Positions 1 to 9,611 are shown, counted from the first letter of the stretch. The stretch is DNA of 64,000 nucleotides from Mucilaginibacter sp. KACC 22773 (GCF_028736215.1 NZ_CP117883.1:5394001-5458000); one strand, 5' to 3'. Notes: generated from the letters alone by a model not told the origin. Program-made: numbers and translations.

Positions 1-1242
1 AGCGTCAGCAAGGCCCTGCACGGTTGTTAGGTTATTAACACCCGCCGTGCTGCCGGTATGCTGAAATACTCCCGTAATTACCGGCCTGCCCATGGCATCA
101 TATTTGGTCACCGTCCATTCCTGCGGCGCTTTCATGCGCTGTACCGAATCCTGGGTGCCTATCACCTGGTCTAAGGTGTTATAGATCATAAACTCCCAGC
201 CCTTGCCCGGTACTTTTTTTTGCGTCAGCCTGCCCCGGCCGTCGTAACGGTACTGGTAGCAAATATTATCAATTGTTGCCTGGCTTATGGCGGCAGTGGC
301 ATCCGGACTTGCTCCCGGCGGCAGTACAAAGCTTAACTGGCCCCGCTCATCGTATACGTAATAGGTGCTCAGCATTTCGGCAACCGTCCCTTTAATGTTG
401 TAGGTGCGTTTCAGCACAACATGGCCTTCCTTGTCCTTATATTCTTCGGTAGTACCAAAGCACCCGTCGGTCGTCTTCCAATTTTCGTCCTTGGTTATGG
501 CTACGTCCAATTGATTAGGGCCGTAGGTAGCGGTATTACCCGTGCGCACCAGGTTCCTGCTGCCGCTGGCATTAATGGTAGCGGTATACAGTGCCGCCTT
601 GCGGCTGCCCAAATTGGTGCTGCTTAAATTGGTAGTACTAAAAGTGCTGGTTTGCTCATTGCTGGTAAATGAAACCCTTACTGTATGATCGGCATCGGGA
701 TTTGCAGACAGCTGCCATGCTGCACCAGGCGCCCCCTGCTCAATTACCCTGCCCAGCGGCGAGGGCTCAAAAGAGGTTACCGCATACGGGAACTGGGTAA
801 GCACAATGGCATTGCTTTGCTTGCCCTCTGTTGTCCCGTTCGATGGGTTGTAAAAGGCTTTTACCCCAGTTGTCGCGCCAAGCGCATCCGTGCGGTAAGT
901 GCCGTAATTGGTGGTGCTGTTTACATAGGGCAGGTATTTTTGCGCTTCCCGTTCGTACCCATCATAAACAAAAGGCTGTACCACATCATAGCCAGCCGGC
1001 GATGCCTGCCTTTGTACCGTTTGCAGCGGGCTGCCCAGCCCGTCGACGTACTGGATCGTGGTCATCACTGAATCTTTTACCGTTGTCAGCTGGTCAAGCC
1101 GGGTATTGGCTTTTATCGCCGTGCGCGGTATCCGGCTGCGCACATAGTTTTGCGTGGTGGTTTGGGCAAATATGGTATTGCTGATAAGCAGGCCTGCCAC
1201 CAGCAGGATGCTTTTATATATTTTGTTAGTGTGTAATTCCAT
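1..1242 (-). CDS. RHS repeat protein with DUF6443-type N-terminus (3' end outside window)
   Basis: An open frame of 414 codons starts at the ATG complementary to 1240-1242 and runs without a stop to the window edge, so the C-terminal part is missing. The N-terminus has a signal peptide (hydrophobic stretch ending near IFAQ, about residue 27). YD/RHS-like strings follow, such as TTIQYVDGLGSPLQTVQRQ near residue 60, YYVYDERGQLSFVLPPG and YRYDGRGRLTQKK near residues 295-345. This layout is typical of Bacteroidota DUF6443 RHS proteins, which usually end in a variable, often toxic, domain. It lies 50 bp downstream of the RHS-type gene ending at 1293 and is probably co-transcribed with it. The function of the missing end cannot be judged. 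Confidence 0.85.
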   Translation of the reverse strand, partial: MELHTNKIYKSILLVAGLLISNTIFAQTTTQNYVRSRIPRTAIKANTRLDQLTTVKDSVMTTIQYVDGLGSPLQTVQRQASPAGYDVVQPFVYDGYEREAQKYLPYVNSTTNYGTYRTDALGATTGVKAFYNPSNGTTEGKQSNAIVLTQFPYAVTSFEPSPLGRVIEQGAPGAAWQLSANPDADHTVRVSFTSNEQTSTFSTTNLSSTNLGSRKAALYTATINASGSRNLVRTGNTATYGPNQLDVAITKDENWKTTDGCFGTTEEYKDKEGHVVLKRTYNIKGTVAEMLSTYYVYDERGQLSFVLPPGASPDATAAISQATIDNICYQYRYDGRGRLTQKKVPGKGWEFMIYNTLDQVIGTQDSVQRMKAPQEWTVTKYDAMGRPVITGVFQHTGSTAGVNNLTTVQGLADA

Positions 1243-1292
1243 TTGTTCTTTTTTTGAATAAGGGTTAAAGGTTATGGTGCTTGATGGAATTA

Positions 1293-4200
1293 TTAATTTT
1301 CGATGTTTACAGGTACATAACCAGTGCCCGTCTGTACGGTTACCGACGACGAATAACAAATTTGTATACTGCTATTGGTAAAACAACCGGATGATAGCAG
1401 CGATCCGCTGGTGCCCTGGTTGGTCCCCGAAGATATGGTAACTGTGCTGTTTGTTGTGGTTACTTCAGGGTTCGGCGTGCGCCCGTCATTGTAGGTAGCA
1501 TTCTTTACATACTGGTAATTGATGGTAAACGTAACGGGCACATTATAGGCTACCGTACAGTTGGCATCCGAGTACGATTTAAACACATACGTATGGTAAG
1601 TGAGCCCGTTGCTTACGCTGGTGCTGCCAACCGATACGTTTACATAAATGGTTGGCGGCAGCGGGCAGGCCGTGGTATTGGTGCCGTTGCTTACCCATTG
1701 CGTTTGGTTATAGGTTGGGCTGTAAGGGTTGGTATCCACCTGTTGCTTTTGCTGTTCACCGGTATTTTGCCCTACGCCATTTGTAACGCATTGGAACGTG
1801 CCGTTATCCTGCCACACTGCCCCCTGTCCTGCATAGTTATAATCGTAACTCTTCAGAATATTACCCTGCCGGTCTTTTATATTGACCAGCCTGCTTTCGC
1901 TGTCGTACTCAAAATAGGTGCTCATGCCCTTGGCATCGGTGCTGCTGCTTACGCCGGTTAAGGGCAAATAGGTATAGGTGGTCATCAGTGTACCGATTGG
2001 GCATAGCCTTACCTCGTCAATCAGGTTGCCGTTGCTGCTTATTGATATACTGGTTATCCCCGTCAGCGTCCATTCATACAAGGTCCAGGTGCCGGTCATG
2101 GTTTTGGCTACGCCGCCAATGGTGATGGTGGCGCTGCCCTTGCCCCAAAGGCTTACCTTGTAATTGCCCGATGGCAGGCTGCTTTTGCTGATGGTGCCGT
2201 TGTAGCTTTTTACCCCCGTGCGGGCATCGTTGCTAACCACGTTGGCTGCAGTATACGTCCAGCTGTTGTCATCATCCTCAAAGCTGGTATAGGCCACCCC
2301 GGCCAGGTCAGCGTTCTTAACCTGGGCAATGGGATAGTTGTTGTGGTAACCCCACAGGTAGGCTACCTGATGGCTGGTAGTGGTTGTAGGATAGTATCCT
2401 GCAATGTCCTGGCTTTCTACATTCGCGGTGGTGCCGTTATAATTGGTAGTAATACGGGCTTTATACCTGCTATCGCTCAGAATGCTGGTATATAAGCCCT
2501 GTGCGTTCTTGGTTTCCTGATTCAGGCTGGCAACAGGATTGGCATTAATAAAACTGTACAGGGTACGGGGCTTGTTATTGTCGTAATCGGTGATCACGCC
2601 ATCGGTCATTACCGAATCGGTAGCCGAGCGTTTGAGCCAGCCTTGCTTTTCAATCACCATGGCAATCCCCACTGATCCGCTGCCCGTGGCATAGCTATCC
2701 TGGTATTTGTATTTCTCCACCCGCGTAGTACCTTTTGAATCAGTTGTGGAGGCAAGCACTTTATTCCGGTAAGGGATGCTGTAGGTAAAAGCAGAGGAGG
2801 TAACCACCGAATCACTGGTATTTACATAACTCACCTCGCGCTGGCTTTTCAGGCGTAAAAACGAGGGAACGGTATTCCAGTTGTTATAGGTGTATTCCCT
2901 GAGTCTGTCCTCTGTTACGCCGCAGATGGGGCTTGGCGGTACCCCGCAGCAGGGGATGCGGCGGATGCTCAAATGGGGTTTAATACCGGCGTATATGCCT
3001 GTTTCGGTAACGTCCTGGTCGTAAACATACTCCTGTTTTTGAATAGGCTTATAAACGCTGCTTACCTTTTTAAAATCGGTTTTACGGATAAGTTGTACCG
3101 CAAGGTCATTATACCAGCCGCCGCCAAAGGCGATAAACTCGCTTTTACTTAGCAGGTAATCTGTTCCGTTCACCTGTTTTTCATATACCAGTTTGTAATA
3201 CATATCCTGCGTAACATTAAGCGGGTTGGTATTGGTAGAGGTGTAGTTCATGTAATTGTGCACCTCGGGGAACCAGGTTTTGTATTGCTCCTCGCTGTAT
3301 TCGCCCTGGTAGTAATTAGGGATATTCAGCAGCACCCCTGTAGATAGCCCGGTTGAATCCTGGTAGCTATATTCTTTTACAGAAGCCGGCGTACCGATGC
3401 CCGCCGAGTTTAGGTAATTGCTGATACGTAAAATCCTCAGGCCTGGGCCGGGTGTGCCGGTAATAACCTGCGTGGTTTTCACTTTATAGGTTACCGAGCC
3501 CTGTACATAATTCTCCTTACCATCGCAGGTTAGGTAAACTGAGTAAGTGCCAGGCTGCAGCAGTACCGAGTCTGTTTTGCCCGCATTGTCTGAATTAACG
3601 AGGATCGAAAAATTATAAGTCTGCGAACCGGTAATGGTCACATCGGGGGTCATGTTCTTGGTCGGGTCGGTAGGCAGGCGCCCGCCCACATATCCCTGGG
3701 GGTCTTTCGGGATCCTTTGCCAGTTTACTTTTACATACTGGGCCTCCAAAAGCTGAAAGCTTTGCGACGACGACGTGATTACATTAGTAGTAGTAGTATC
3801 GGAGCGGGAAATATAATTATTGACGTTGAATGTATTATAAACATACGTTGGGCCGTTAGCCGGATTGTATATATTGGGTTCGTACTCAAATACCGAAACT
3901 CCGCCGGTTGGATAAATGATTTTATTGAGCATGGTTTGCTGGCTGTACACCATACTAGGGGCCTTGCTTACGCCCCCGGAATGAATGGTATTGGGCATCA
4001 TGTTGCCGGTTTCAGAAATATCCGGCCCGTTGGAGTAACCCCAATCGTCGACACCTGGAAACTCTCTCGAGGTGGTAATGTAGGTTCCTGAAATCCCACC
4101 TTTGTAATAAAAACTGTGTTTTTTTAGCGTAGCGGGATTAATGCCCTCATCCACACCCAGCAGTTTAAGCCGGTGGGTAGCTAAAGAATTGGTCGGGTCC

Positions 4201-5273
4201 GAAAAATAGCCGTAGTTAAATTTAAACCGGTTAACCAAAGTGCCCTGGTAGTTTTTAATATCGATATTATCCAGCTGCGGTGTAGCCAAGTCGAGCCTTG
4301 CGGTTGCCGCGTTGAATACCACGGTCATTTTAGAGGAGGTAATCTGGGTAAGCTGTACAGCGGCAACCCTGGTAGGGAAAGCAAAGCCTATTGGGTTTAG
4401 GGTATATGCTATGCCCCCGCCCAGCAGGTTTTCTTTAACCATACCCTGCGATGCCGGGCCCCGCTGGTTGATCTCAACCGGTGAAGAATAAGAAAAAGTA
4501 ATCACGTCTTTGTAATCGGCCGAAGTAATGGTTCGCAGGTGCCAGCTCGAAATATAATCGGTTGGCAACTGGTAATCGTTTGGCCCGGCATACAGGTTAT
4601 GCGGGGCGATGGTATGCTCGGCCATGCTAAAAGTATATATGGTGCCGTCGGGCGTGGTAATCACAAAACCTTCTGCCGGGCTCAGGTACGATATATTGAG
4701 CTGGTTGTAAGGATACTGGTGACAGGTACCGCCGGAGAAAAAGAACTTGCCCGAATAGCCGCCAAAACTATAGGAATATAAATCGGGTTCAGTATCAACA
4801 TAATTATCAAACATGGCCTGGTCCATAAACTTGCGGGTAACCGAGTCGTGGGTGGTATACCGCCAGCTGATATCATCGTACCTATAAGGCGACGACACAA
4901 ACTCATCAACCTTATCGCGCACAATACGGGTTACAGCTCCCCCGCAATTTAAATTCCATCCCCAGCCCACCCAGCTTGCCTGCTCCGCTGGTTTAAAACC
5001 ATTATTGTTGTAACTGAGGCTGATGGGTACTTTAAGCTGCTTGCCGTTTACTTCGGTTATAGGTATGGAGATATTGGGATTGCCTGTTTGCATGGATACC
5101 GGCACGGTACCGTATTTGCCTAAAGAGGCCACATTGGGCGAGGGCGGAACAAGGTCAGTACGTACCGCAAACTGCGGTGTTGGGGGTACCGATGATTGCG
5201 CAAACACATTTGAAAAGGAGAACAGCGCAGCCATTAAGCAAAGGGCCGCCAGGGTCAGGTTTTTAAACCGCAT
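1293..5273 (-). CDS. Large secreted RHS/wall-associated repeat protein, 1326 aa
   Basis: The protein begins with a signal peptide ending at NVFAQ (about residue 26). A conserved N-terminal region follows (PPSPNVASLGKYG, then ISIPITEV and SWVGWGWNLNCGG near residues 80-115), seen in Bacteroidota RHS-type proteins that precede a DUF6443 RHS gene. A late YD-like segment (YFEYDSESRLVNIKDRQG) sits near residue 1130. The tail after about residue 1165 is Thr/Ser/Asn-rich and resembles surface adhesive domains. It lies between the 119-aa secreted protein gene and the DUF6443 gene in one orientation. A diverged, truncated paralogue is at 42247-44142. Probably exported or surface-exposed; exact role unknown. 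Confidence 0.8.
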   Translation of the reverse strand: MRFKNLTLAALCLMAALFSFSNVFAQSSVPPTPQFAVRTDLVPPSPNVASLGKYGTVPVSMQTGNPNISIPITEVNGKQLKVPISLSYNNNGFKPAEQASWVGWGWNLNCGGAVTRIVRDKVDEFVSSPYRYDDISWRYTTHDSVTRKFMDQAMFDNYVDTEPDLYSYSFGGYSGKFFFSGGTCHQYPYNQLNISYLSPAEGFVITTPDGTIYTFSMAEHTIAPHNLYAGPNDYQLPTDYISSWHLRTITSADYKDVITFSYSSPVEINQRGPASQGMVKENLLGGGIAYTLNPIGFAFPTRVAAVQLTQITSSKMTVVFNAATARLDLATPQLDNIDIKNYQGTLVNRFKFNYGYFSDPTNSLATHRLKLLGVDEGINPATLKKHSFYYKGGISGTYITTSREFPGVDDWGYSNGPDISETGNMMPNTIHSGGVSKAPSMVYSQQTMLNKIIYPTGGVSVFEYEPNIYNPANGPTYVYNTFNVNNYISRSDTTTTNVITSSSQSFQLLEAQYVKVNWQRIPKDPQGYVGGRLPTDPTKNMTPDVTITGSQTYNFSILVNSDNAGKTDSVLLQPGTYSVYLTCDGKENYVQGSVTYKVKTTQVITGTPGPGLRILRISNYLNSAGIGTPASVKEYSYQDSTGLSTGVLLNIPNYYQGEYSEEQYKTWFPEVHNYMNYTSTNTNPLNVTQDMYYKLVYEKQVNGTDYLLSKSEFIAFGGGWYNDLAVQLIRKTDFKKVSSVYKPIQKQEYVYDQDVTETGIYAGIKPHLSIRRIPCCGVPPSPICGVTEDRLREYTYNNWNTVPSFLRLKSQREVSYVNTSDSVVTSSAFTYSIPYRNKVLASTTDSKGTTRVEKYKYQDSYATGSGSVGIAMVIEKQGWLKRSATDSVMTDGVITDYDNNKPRTLYSFINANPVASLNQETKNAQGLYTSILSDSRYKARITTNYNGTTANVESQDIAGYYPTTTTSHQVAYLWGYHNNYPIAQVKNADLAGVAYTSFEDDDNSWTYTAANVVSNDARTGVKSYNGTISKSSLPSGNYKVSLWGKGSATITIGGVAKTMTGTWTLYEWTLTGITSISISSNGNLIDEVRLCPIGTLMTTYTYLPLTGVSSSTDAKGMSTYFEYDSESRLVNIKDRQGNILKSYDYNYAGQGAVWQDNGTFQCVTNGVGQNTGEQQKQQVDTNPYSPTYNQTQWVSNGTNTTACPLPPTIYVNVSVGSTSVSNGLTYHTYVFKSYSDANCTVAYNVPVTFTINYQYVKNATYNDGRTPNPEVTTTNSTVTISSGTNQGTSGSLLSSGCFTNSSIQICYSSSVTVQTGTGYVPVNIEN

Positions 5274-5314
5274 GTTTTTTAATGAATAAAATGATAAGGA
5301 ATTTTTTTTTAATT

Positions 5315-5674
5315 TTAGTTACCAGCCCGGTTAAGCGTGCAATGCACCACCGAACCATTCAGGCTGATATTCATACCGATAGAATCGTTATAGACAATAC
5401 CGTTGTGGTACACATCCAGCCCGTTTACGGTAACTTTAAAATGCAGCCCGGCGGTATCGAGCTTGCCCTTGTCAATCGGAAATTCGCCCAGCGGGCTGGC
5501 GGCCGTACCGGCGACGGAATCGCCGATGAGCGTGAAATTGTAGGTTAAAGGGTAGAAGGTGCTGTCGGCAGTGAGCAGGCTGCCGGTCCATTTGCCATCG
5601 AGGCCGGTGGCGGCCACAAAGCATAAAGCGAAGCAGCCCGATAATAGGGTTGTGATAAGGATTCCTGGTTTCAT
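5315..5674 (-). CDS. Small secreted protein (119 aa), copy 1 of a duplicated gene
   Basis: The 119-aa product has a hydrophobic N-terminus (LITTLLSGCFALCFVAATG) that acts as a signal peptide, possibly a lipobox around LLSGC. The body resembles small Bacteroidota beta-rich proteins of the form DGKWTG...PLTYNF...GDSVAGTA...GEFPID, a lipocalin-like pattern of unknown function. It is first in a three-gene cassette with two RHS-type genes. A second copy at 41846-42205 differs at only 6 of 119 residues (113/119 identical), although the RHS genes beside the two copies are strongly diverged. That suggests recent duplication or gene conversion. A chaperone or partner role for the RHS protein is possible but is inference. 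Confidence 0.8.
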   Translation of the reverse strand: MKPGILITTLLSGCFALCFVAATGLDGKWTGSLLTADSTFYPLTYNFTLIGDSVAGTAASPLGEFPIDKGKLDTAGLHFKVTVNGLDVYHNGIVYNDSIGMNISLNGSVVHCTLNRAGN

Positions 5675-5733
5675 TTGCTATAGGGGCATCAATAATTTGT
5701 AACCAAATTAACAGTGTCCGAATTATTTCGCAA

Positions 5734-5777
5734 TAGGTGTTTTCACCTACTGTCACCCCGTGTTTTAACGGGGTGAC
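5734..5777 (-). promoter_or_regulatory. Paired hairpins upstream of the RHS cassette, copy 1
   Basis: Two perfect inverted repeats lie about 60-100 bp upstream of the 119-aa gene. TAGGTG/CACCTA with a TTTT loop is at 5734-5749. GTCACCCCGT/ACGGGGTGAC with a 6-nt loop is at 5752-5777. Both recur, slightly shortened, in the same order and spacing upstream of the duplicate cassette (41744-41783), and the AT-rich stretch between them and the start codon is also similar. Conservation of position suggests an operator, attenuator or recombination anchor; which one is inference. Confidence 0.5.
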
Positions 5778-5931
5778 TGACACTAAAATTTTACGGAAGA
5801 TCATTGAATACTATTGTGCCACTACCTGTTTTTAGTATCAAGTAGTTATATCAAGATGGAGTGAGTGATCGGTTGACTCAATCACAAGATCACCAGAATT
5901 TGCAAGTGAATCCTTTGTTAATTAAAATCTA

Positions 5932-6456
5932 TCACTTTATAATGGCAACAAACACCCGCATCCCAAGCACCTTTGTTTCCGTATTACCCCCAACTACCTT
6001 ACCCGATACAAAGTCAACCGCGCGTATTAAACCGGTACCGTCCGTAGCTTGCAGTTGCTGCAATAATTTGCAAAGCGAAAAAAAATCGCCTTCAAAATCC
6101 AGCCGCTGGATGATGTATTTATCGTCGGGAGCCGGGCTGGGTTGCACCGGTACTCTCGATAGCCTCACGTTTAGCTTTTCGGCCTGCAGGGCAATCGTGG
6201 TGATCATGTTGCTGCGCATGGTGGCAGTGTCTATTTTAAACCGGGCGATAATATGGTTTAGGTTATTATCTTTCCGCTCCAGGTAGCCGGGCTGGTAGGT
6301 AAGATCGCCGGCCTGGGCTATTTTTTGCTGTAGTTGGCGCCGGAGTTTCCAGGCGTCTACCGTGTGGCTGAATGAAAAGCGGTAGCATACCAGTAAAAGC
6401 AGTACCGATCCGGCTATCAGCAGGTATTCCTTTTTAATGTTGAGGTTTTTCGGCAT
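5932..6456 (-). CDS. PilO/GspM-like inner-membrane protein of a T2SS/T4P-like operon
   Basis: The preferred start is the ATG at 6454-6456, one base after the stop of the upstream gene; an upstream in-frame start would overlap that gene. The 174-aa product has a short cytoplasmic N-terminus, one membrane segment (LLIAGSVLLLLVCYRF, about residues 12-28), a coiled-coil-prone stretch and a ferredoxin-like C-terminal domain. This is the PilO/GspM layout (alignment subcomplex linking the ATPase side to the secretin). Identity rests mainly on topology and position as last gene of the operon, because the family is poorly conserved. Confidence 0.6.
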   Translation of the reverse strand: MPKNLNIKKEYLLIAGSVLLLLVCYRFSFSHTVDAWKLRRQLQQKIAQAGDLTYQPGYLERKDNNLNHIIARFKIDTATMRSNMITTIALQAEKLNVRLSRVPVQPSPAPDDKYIIQRLDFEGDFFSLCKLLQQLQATDGTGLIRAVDFVSGKVVGGNTETKVLGMRVFVAIIK

Positions 6457-6457
6457 G

Positions 6458-7672
6458 CTAATAGTTGATAATAATGTTAAACTTGCCCGTGTTCTGGTCG
6501 TTATCAAATTCGAAGTTATCCAAGCCCGCGCCTTTTACCCATTTTAATGTTTTGATGCGTGCTATCCATTCATTTACGGCAATAACCTGTTGCGAATTAC
6601 CTGAAAGCTTTATCCGGCGATCTAAAAAGTGCTGCCCTCGGGAATCTTTATTGTTAATGTCGGGAGGGTTTATCGCTATTTCCTTCAGGGTTACTTCATC
6701 CGGCAGCAAGGCAGCAAGCTGATCGATAATCCGGGCTTTGTTAAAACCGCCGTCCCAGCCCATGTCCTTCAGGAGCGCTTCTTTTGCTTTAATCTGCGCG
6801 GTGAGCATCTGCATATCGCTGTTGCTGTTTGCCGATAGGCTGGCCTGCCCATCGAGGCGGCTATTTTCAGAATTTAACCAGGAAAGGGTTACAAAATTGA
6901 GGAGTAAAAGGATAAAGAAAACACCCAATATTAAGGCGCCCGTTACTTTGAGCTTTTTTGTTCCGATAAGTTGCCCATACCGGGTATCCAGCGTATCAAC
7001 CTTCGCCCTAACCGGCTCCAGTTTATCGGCAAGCACCAGCTGAAAAGCTGCGGCATAAGGCATAATCAATTGCTGATCGAGGGGTTCCGCGCCGATTTTA
7101 AGGGTGAAAGGGGCAACAAACGCGGAGCTGTATTGCACGGCGGTCCAGTTCAGGTCGGTATCCCGGCTTATTTGGATACCGTTAAACACCACATCGCTTT
7201 CGTAAACGTTAAGCTGATTTAACATGTGGGATGCCGCGAAGGGGCCAAGGCTCAGCATCAGCACAGTAAAACCTTGCTGTTCCAATATATTTATCCAATG
7301 GTCGGCCAGTGTTTTCCTTACCAGGGATACAAACAGCTGATCGTGCGATGCAAATTGCTGCAGGTAAAAATCATCTACATTCAGGTTCGGGATTATTTTA
7401 GCCATATCCTGCTGTTCGTCGCCGGATGCTGCTGTTACCTGCTTGGTTAAGATGCCTTTGCCCGATAAATTTAAAGCGATGGGAACCTTGGTGCCAAGTT
7501 GTTTAGCAAGTCCCTCCGCGTCATCTTTTACACCGAACTTTTTTTCGATGCTAAGCTGCTTATGATCGGTACTAACCTGGCAGCAGTTTATGGTATAGGA
7601 GCCATCCTGCGCAATATCTATAGTGATACCGGCCGCCTGGTTAATATGGTAATATGGCGATAATATACCCAT
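6458..7672 (-). CDS. PilM/PilN- (GspL-) like assembly protein
   Basis: The 404-aa product combines an N-terminal cytoplasmic region of about 240 residues reminiscent of a diverged PilM/GspL actin-like domain with one membrane segment (ALILGVFFILLLLNFVTL, about residues 245-265). After it come a coiled coil and a PilN-like periplasmic domain (LAALLPDEVTLKEIAINPP). GspL of type II systems has the same single-chain order, while type IV pili usually split it into PilM and PilN. The classical actin-fold ATP motifs are not obvious. It starts 4 bp after the secretin stop and is followed one base later by the PilO-like gene. Confidence 0.65.
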   Translation of the reverse strand: MGILSPYYHINQAAGITIDIAQDGSYTINCCQVSTDHKQLSIEKKFGVKDDAEGLAKQLGTKVPIALNLSGKGILTKQVTAASGDEQQDMAKIIPNLNVDDFYLQQFASHDQLFVSLVRKTLADHWINILEQQGFTVLMLSLGPFAASHMLNQLNVYESDVVFNGIQISRDTDLNWTAVQYSSAFVAPFTLKIGAEPLDQQLIMPYAAAFQLVLADKLEPVRAKVDTLDTRYGQLIGTKKLKVTGALILGVFFILLLLNFVTLSWLNSENSRLDGQASLSANSNSDMQMLTAQIKAKEALLKDMGWDGGFNKARIIDQLAALLPDEVTLKEIAINPPDINNKDSRGQHFLDRRIKLSGNSQQVIAVNEWIARIKTLKWVKGAGLDNFEFDNDQNTGKFNIIINY

Positions 7673-7676
7673 AATA

Positions 7677-9611
7677 TTACCTGATAATAGTGGATTTGAT
7701 AAACAGCACAGTAACCACCTTCGACTTGCTTCGGGTGCGGCTGCTGAAGATCCATTTTAAAATAGGAATCCTGGAGAGCAGGGGTATCCCCGAGCCGCTA
7801 TCGTCGGTTTCTGTACGCTCCAGGCCGCCCAAAACAATGGTATCCTCGCTGTGTACCCGCAGGCTGGTTTCAAATTTGCTGATGGCCTGCGGTGGCGGCG
7901 AGCCATCGGTAGGAATGGCTGTGAAATCGGATATGTTTATCCTGATGCCAAGCGTAACCTGGTCGTCGCCGGAAACAATGGGTTTTATAGCGATAGACAA
8001 ATCGGCATTTACTTCCTGGTACACATTGGTGAATATAGATTGCGCGCTTTGGATAGAAGGGATGACGTTTTGCGTAGTGTTTTTATAATAACGCTTGCTG
8101 CCTATGCTCAGCGTAGCCGAATGGCCGTTAAGTGCTGTTAACTTCGGCACCGAGCGCACATCTATATTATTGTTATTCTCCAGCGCCTGCAACCTAACGT
8201 AAAAATTAGGCACCACATGGCCCAGGTTGAGCGAAGTAGCTTTGCCCACACTGTTTAAAAAGTCGTTAACGCCTTTGGCGCCAAAAGTATAATCTATGCC
8301 GGGTAATACCGTGCCCCCCGTTTTTACACTGTCTGAAACACCGGCAGAAATACCGGTTGAAACACTCCTGGTTTTGTGAACATCTATCATGGTAACTTCT
8401 ATCAGTACCACCGGAACAAGCACGTCCATCTGTTTGATAAAGCTTTCTACCTCATCTATCTGGGCCCCTGATCCGGAAAGTAAAAGGGTGTTTTGTTCGC
8501 GGAATTCTTTAATCTCGATACCACGCTTCCATTCTGAGGGGATCATGGTGATAACGGTATCAATTGCACGGTTTTGCAAGTGAATAGCCCTGAAGGTACG
8601 TAACCCTTCCAGCTTGCGGTCGCCAATTACGTAAATGCCTTTTTCGGCATGAAAGGTGTATTCGGTGCTTTTAAATAACAATGTTAGCAGGTCGTCATAA
8701 CTAACATCATTTACGTGGAGGGTTATAGACCCTTTAATATCAGAGTAAATGGAATAGTTTTTTCCTGTTTCCTGCGAAGCACGTTTAACCAGATCGATAA
8801 TAGGACTGTTAACGGCATCTACCGAAATCAGCTTTTGGCCGTTAACCTGCCTTACAAATAGCCCGCTGGCACCGGCAGCGCCTGGTTGGGCGGTGTTACG
8901 GAAGGATTTCCTCACGCCGGTATTTTTATCGCCGTTAACATACACTTCCTCGTTTTCGTCAAGCGGTTGAAAAAGGTAAAAATCATCTGCCGTATGCACC
9001 ATTTTTATTTCATTGGCATAAGCCAGCTTGCCCAAAGCCGTCTCGAAGGGGGCATCAGCAATATAAGAGGTAACCGTTTTGCCTTGCAATGAACCAGGCA
9101 CCACAATGTTTTTGCCGGATAACTGTGTTATTCTTTTTGCCGCTGCAGCCAAACTGTCGTTATTTAATGAAAGTGAGAGGGTGCTGTTTGCCGCATTATA
9201 TTTTACGCCCAGTTCCTTAGGCGGAGGCTTTAAAAACTGGTTGGGGTCCCGGTAAGGTGTGATATTGATAATGGAGCCAACAACAGCAATATCCAGATTA
9301 TACTTTTGGGCAAGCAATAACAATATATTGGATGCCGAAACACCGGTGAAGGTATCCGAGATACTAAAATTAAGCCCAGGATCGGAGCTTATACTTAAAT
9401 TATTGGAGCGCGCAATAGCATTCAGGTATTCGTGAATGGATACGCCGGTAACCAGTAATTGCACTTTTTGGTTAAGCCCGGGAACATCAGTTGCAAGCTC
9501 ATCCAGTTTTTGTTTAATAACCTGTAGCCTGTCCTGCTGTTGGGCGCTGGCCGTTATGGCTGCGGTAAACAAGTAAAAACAAATGATAAGGCAGGTAATT
9601 TTTTTTAACAT
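7677..9611 (-). CDS. Secretin (GspD/PilQ family) outer-membrane pore
   Basis: This 644-aa protein has a signal peptide (FTAAITASAQ, about residue 24), an N-terminal STN/secretin N-type region, and internal N domains (DIKGSITLHVNDVSYDDLL near residues 290-310). The C-terminal secretin homology region includes VVLIEVTMIDVHKTRS, SVPKLTALNGHSATLSIG and a final IPLLSRIPILKWIFSS stretch, typical of the beta-barrel lip. It would form the outer-membrane channel of a type II secretion or type IV pilus machine. No pilotin gene is seen nearby. Family assignment is firm; type II versus pilus is open. Confidence 0.9.
   Translation of the reverse strand: MLKKITCLIICFYLFTAAITASAQQQDRLQVIKQKLDELATDVPGLNQKVQLLVTGVSIHEYLNAIARSNNLSISSDPGLNFSISDTFTGVSASNILLLLAQKYNLDIAVVGSIINITPYRDPNQFLKPPPKELGVKYNAANSTLSLSLNNDSLAAAAKRITQLSGKNIVVPGSLQGKTVTSYIADAPFETALGKLAYANEIKMVHTADDFYLFQPLDENEEVYVNGDKNTGVRKSFRNTAQPGAAGASGLFVRQVNGQKLISVDAVNSPIIDLVKRASQETGKNYSIYSDIKGSITLHVNDVSYDDLLTLLFKSTEYTFHAEKGIYVIGDRKLEGLRTFRAIHLQNRAIDTVITMIPSEWKRGIEIKEFREQNTLLLSGSGAQIDEVESFIKQMDVLVPVVLIEVTMIDVHKTRSVSTGISAGVSDSVKTGGTVLPGIDYTFGAKGVNDFLNSVGKATSLNLGHVVPNFYVRLQALENNNNIDVRSVPKLTALNGHSATLSIGSKRYYKNTTQNVIPSIQSAQSIFTNVYQEVNADLSIAIKPIVSGDDQVTLGIRINISDFTAIPTDGSPPPQAISKFETSLRVHSEDTIVLGGLERTETDDSGSGIPLLSRIPILKWIFSSRTRSKSKVVTVLFIKSTIIR

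Noticed and set aside
685..1184. Overlapping plus-strand open frames within the left-edge RHS region
   Set aside because: They are antisense to a continuous 414-codon minus-strand RHS frame with signal peptide and YD motifs; their translations are low-complexity and lack family features.
4539..5289. Plus-strand frames opposite the 1326-aa RHS gene
   Set aside because: Antisense shadows of a long coding gene; no start context or recognisable domain.
5752..5777. GTCACCCCGT/ACGGGGTGAC hairpin as a simple terminator
   Set aside because: It has no T-run and is conserved upstream of both cassettes with a second hairpin, so a regulatory role for the RHS cassette fits better, though termination is not excluded.
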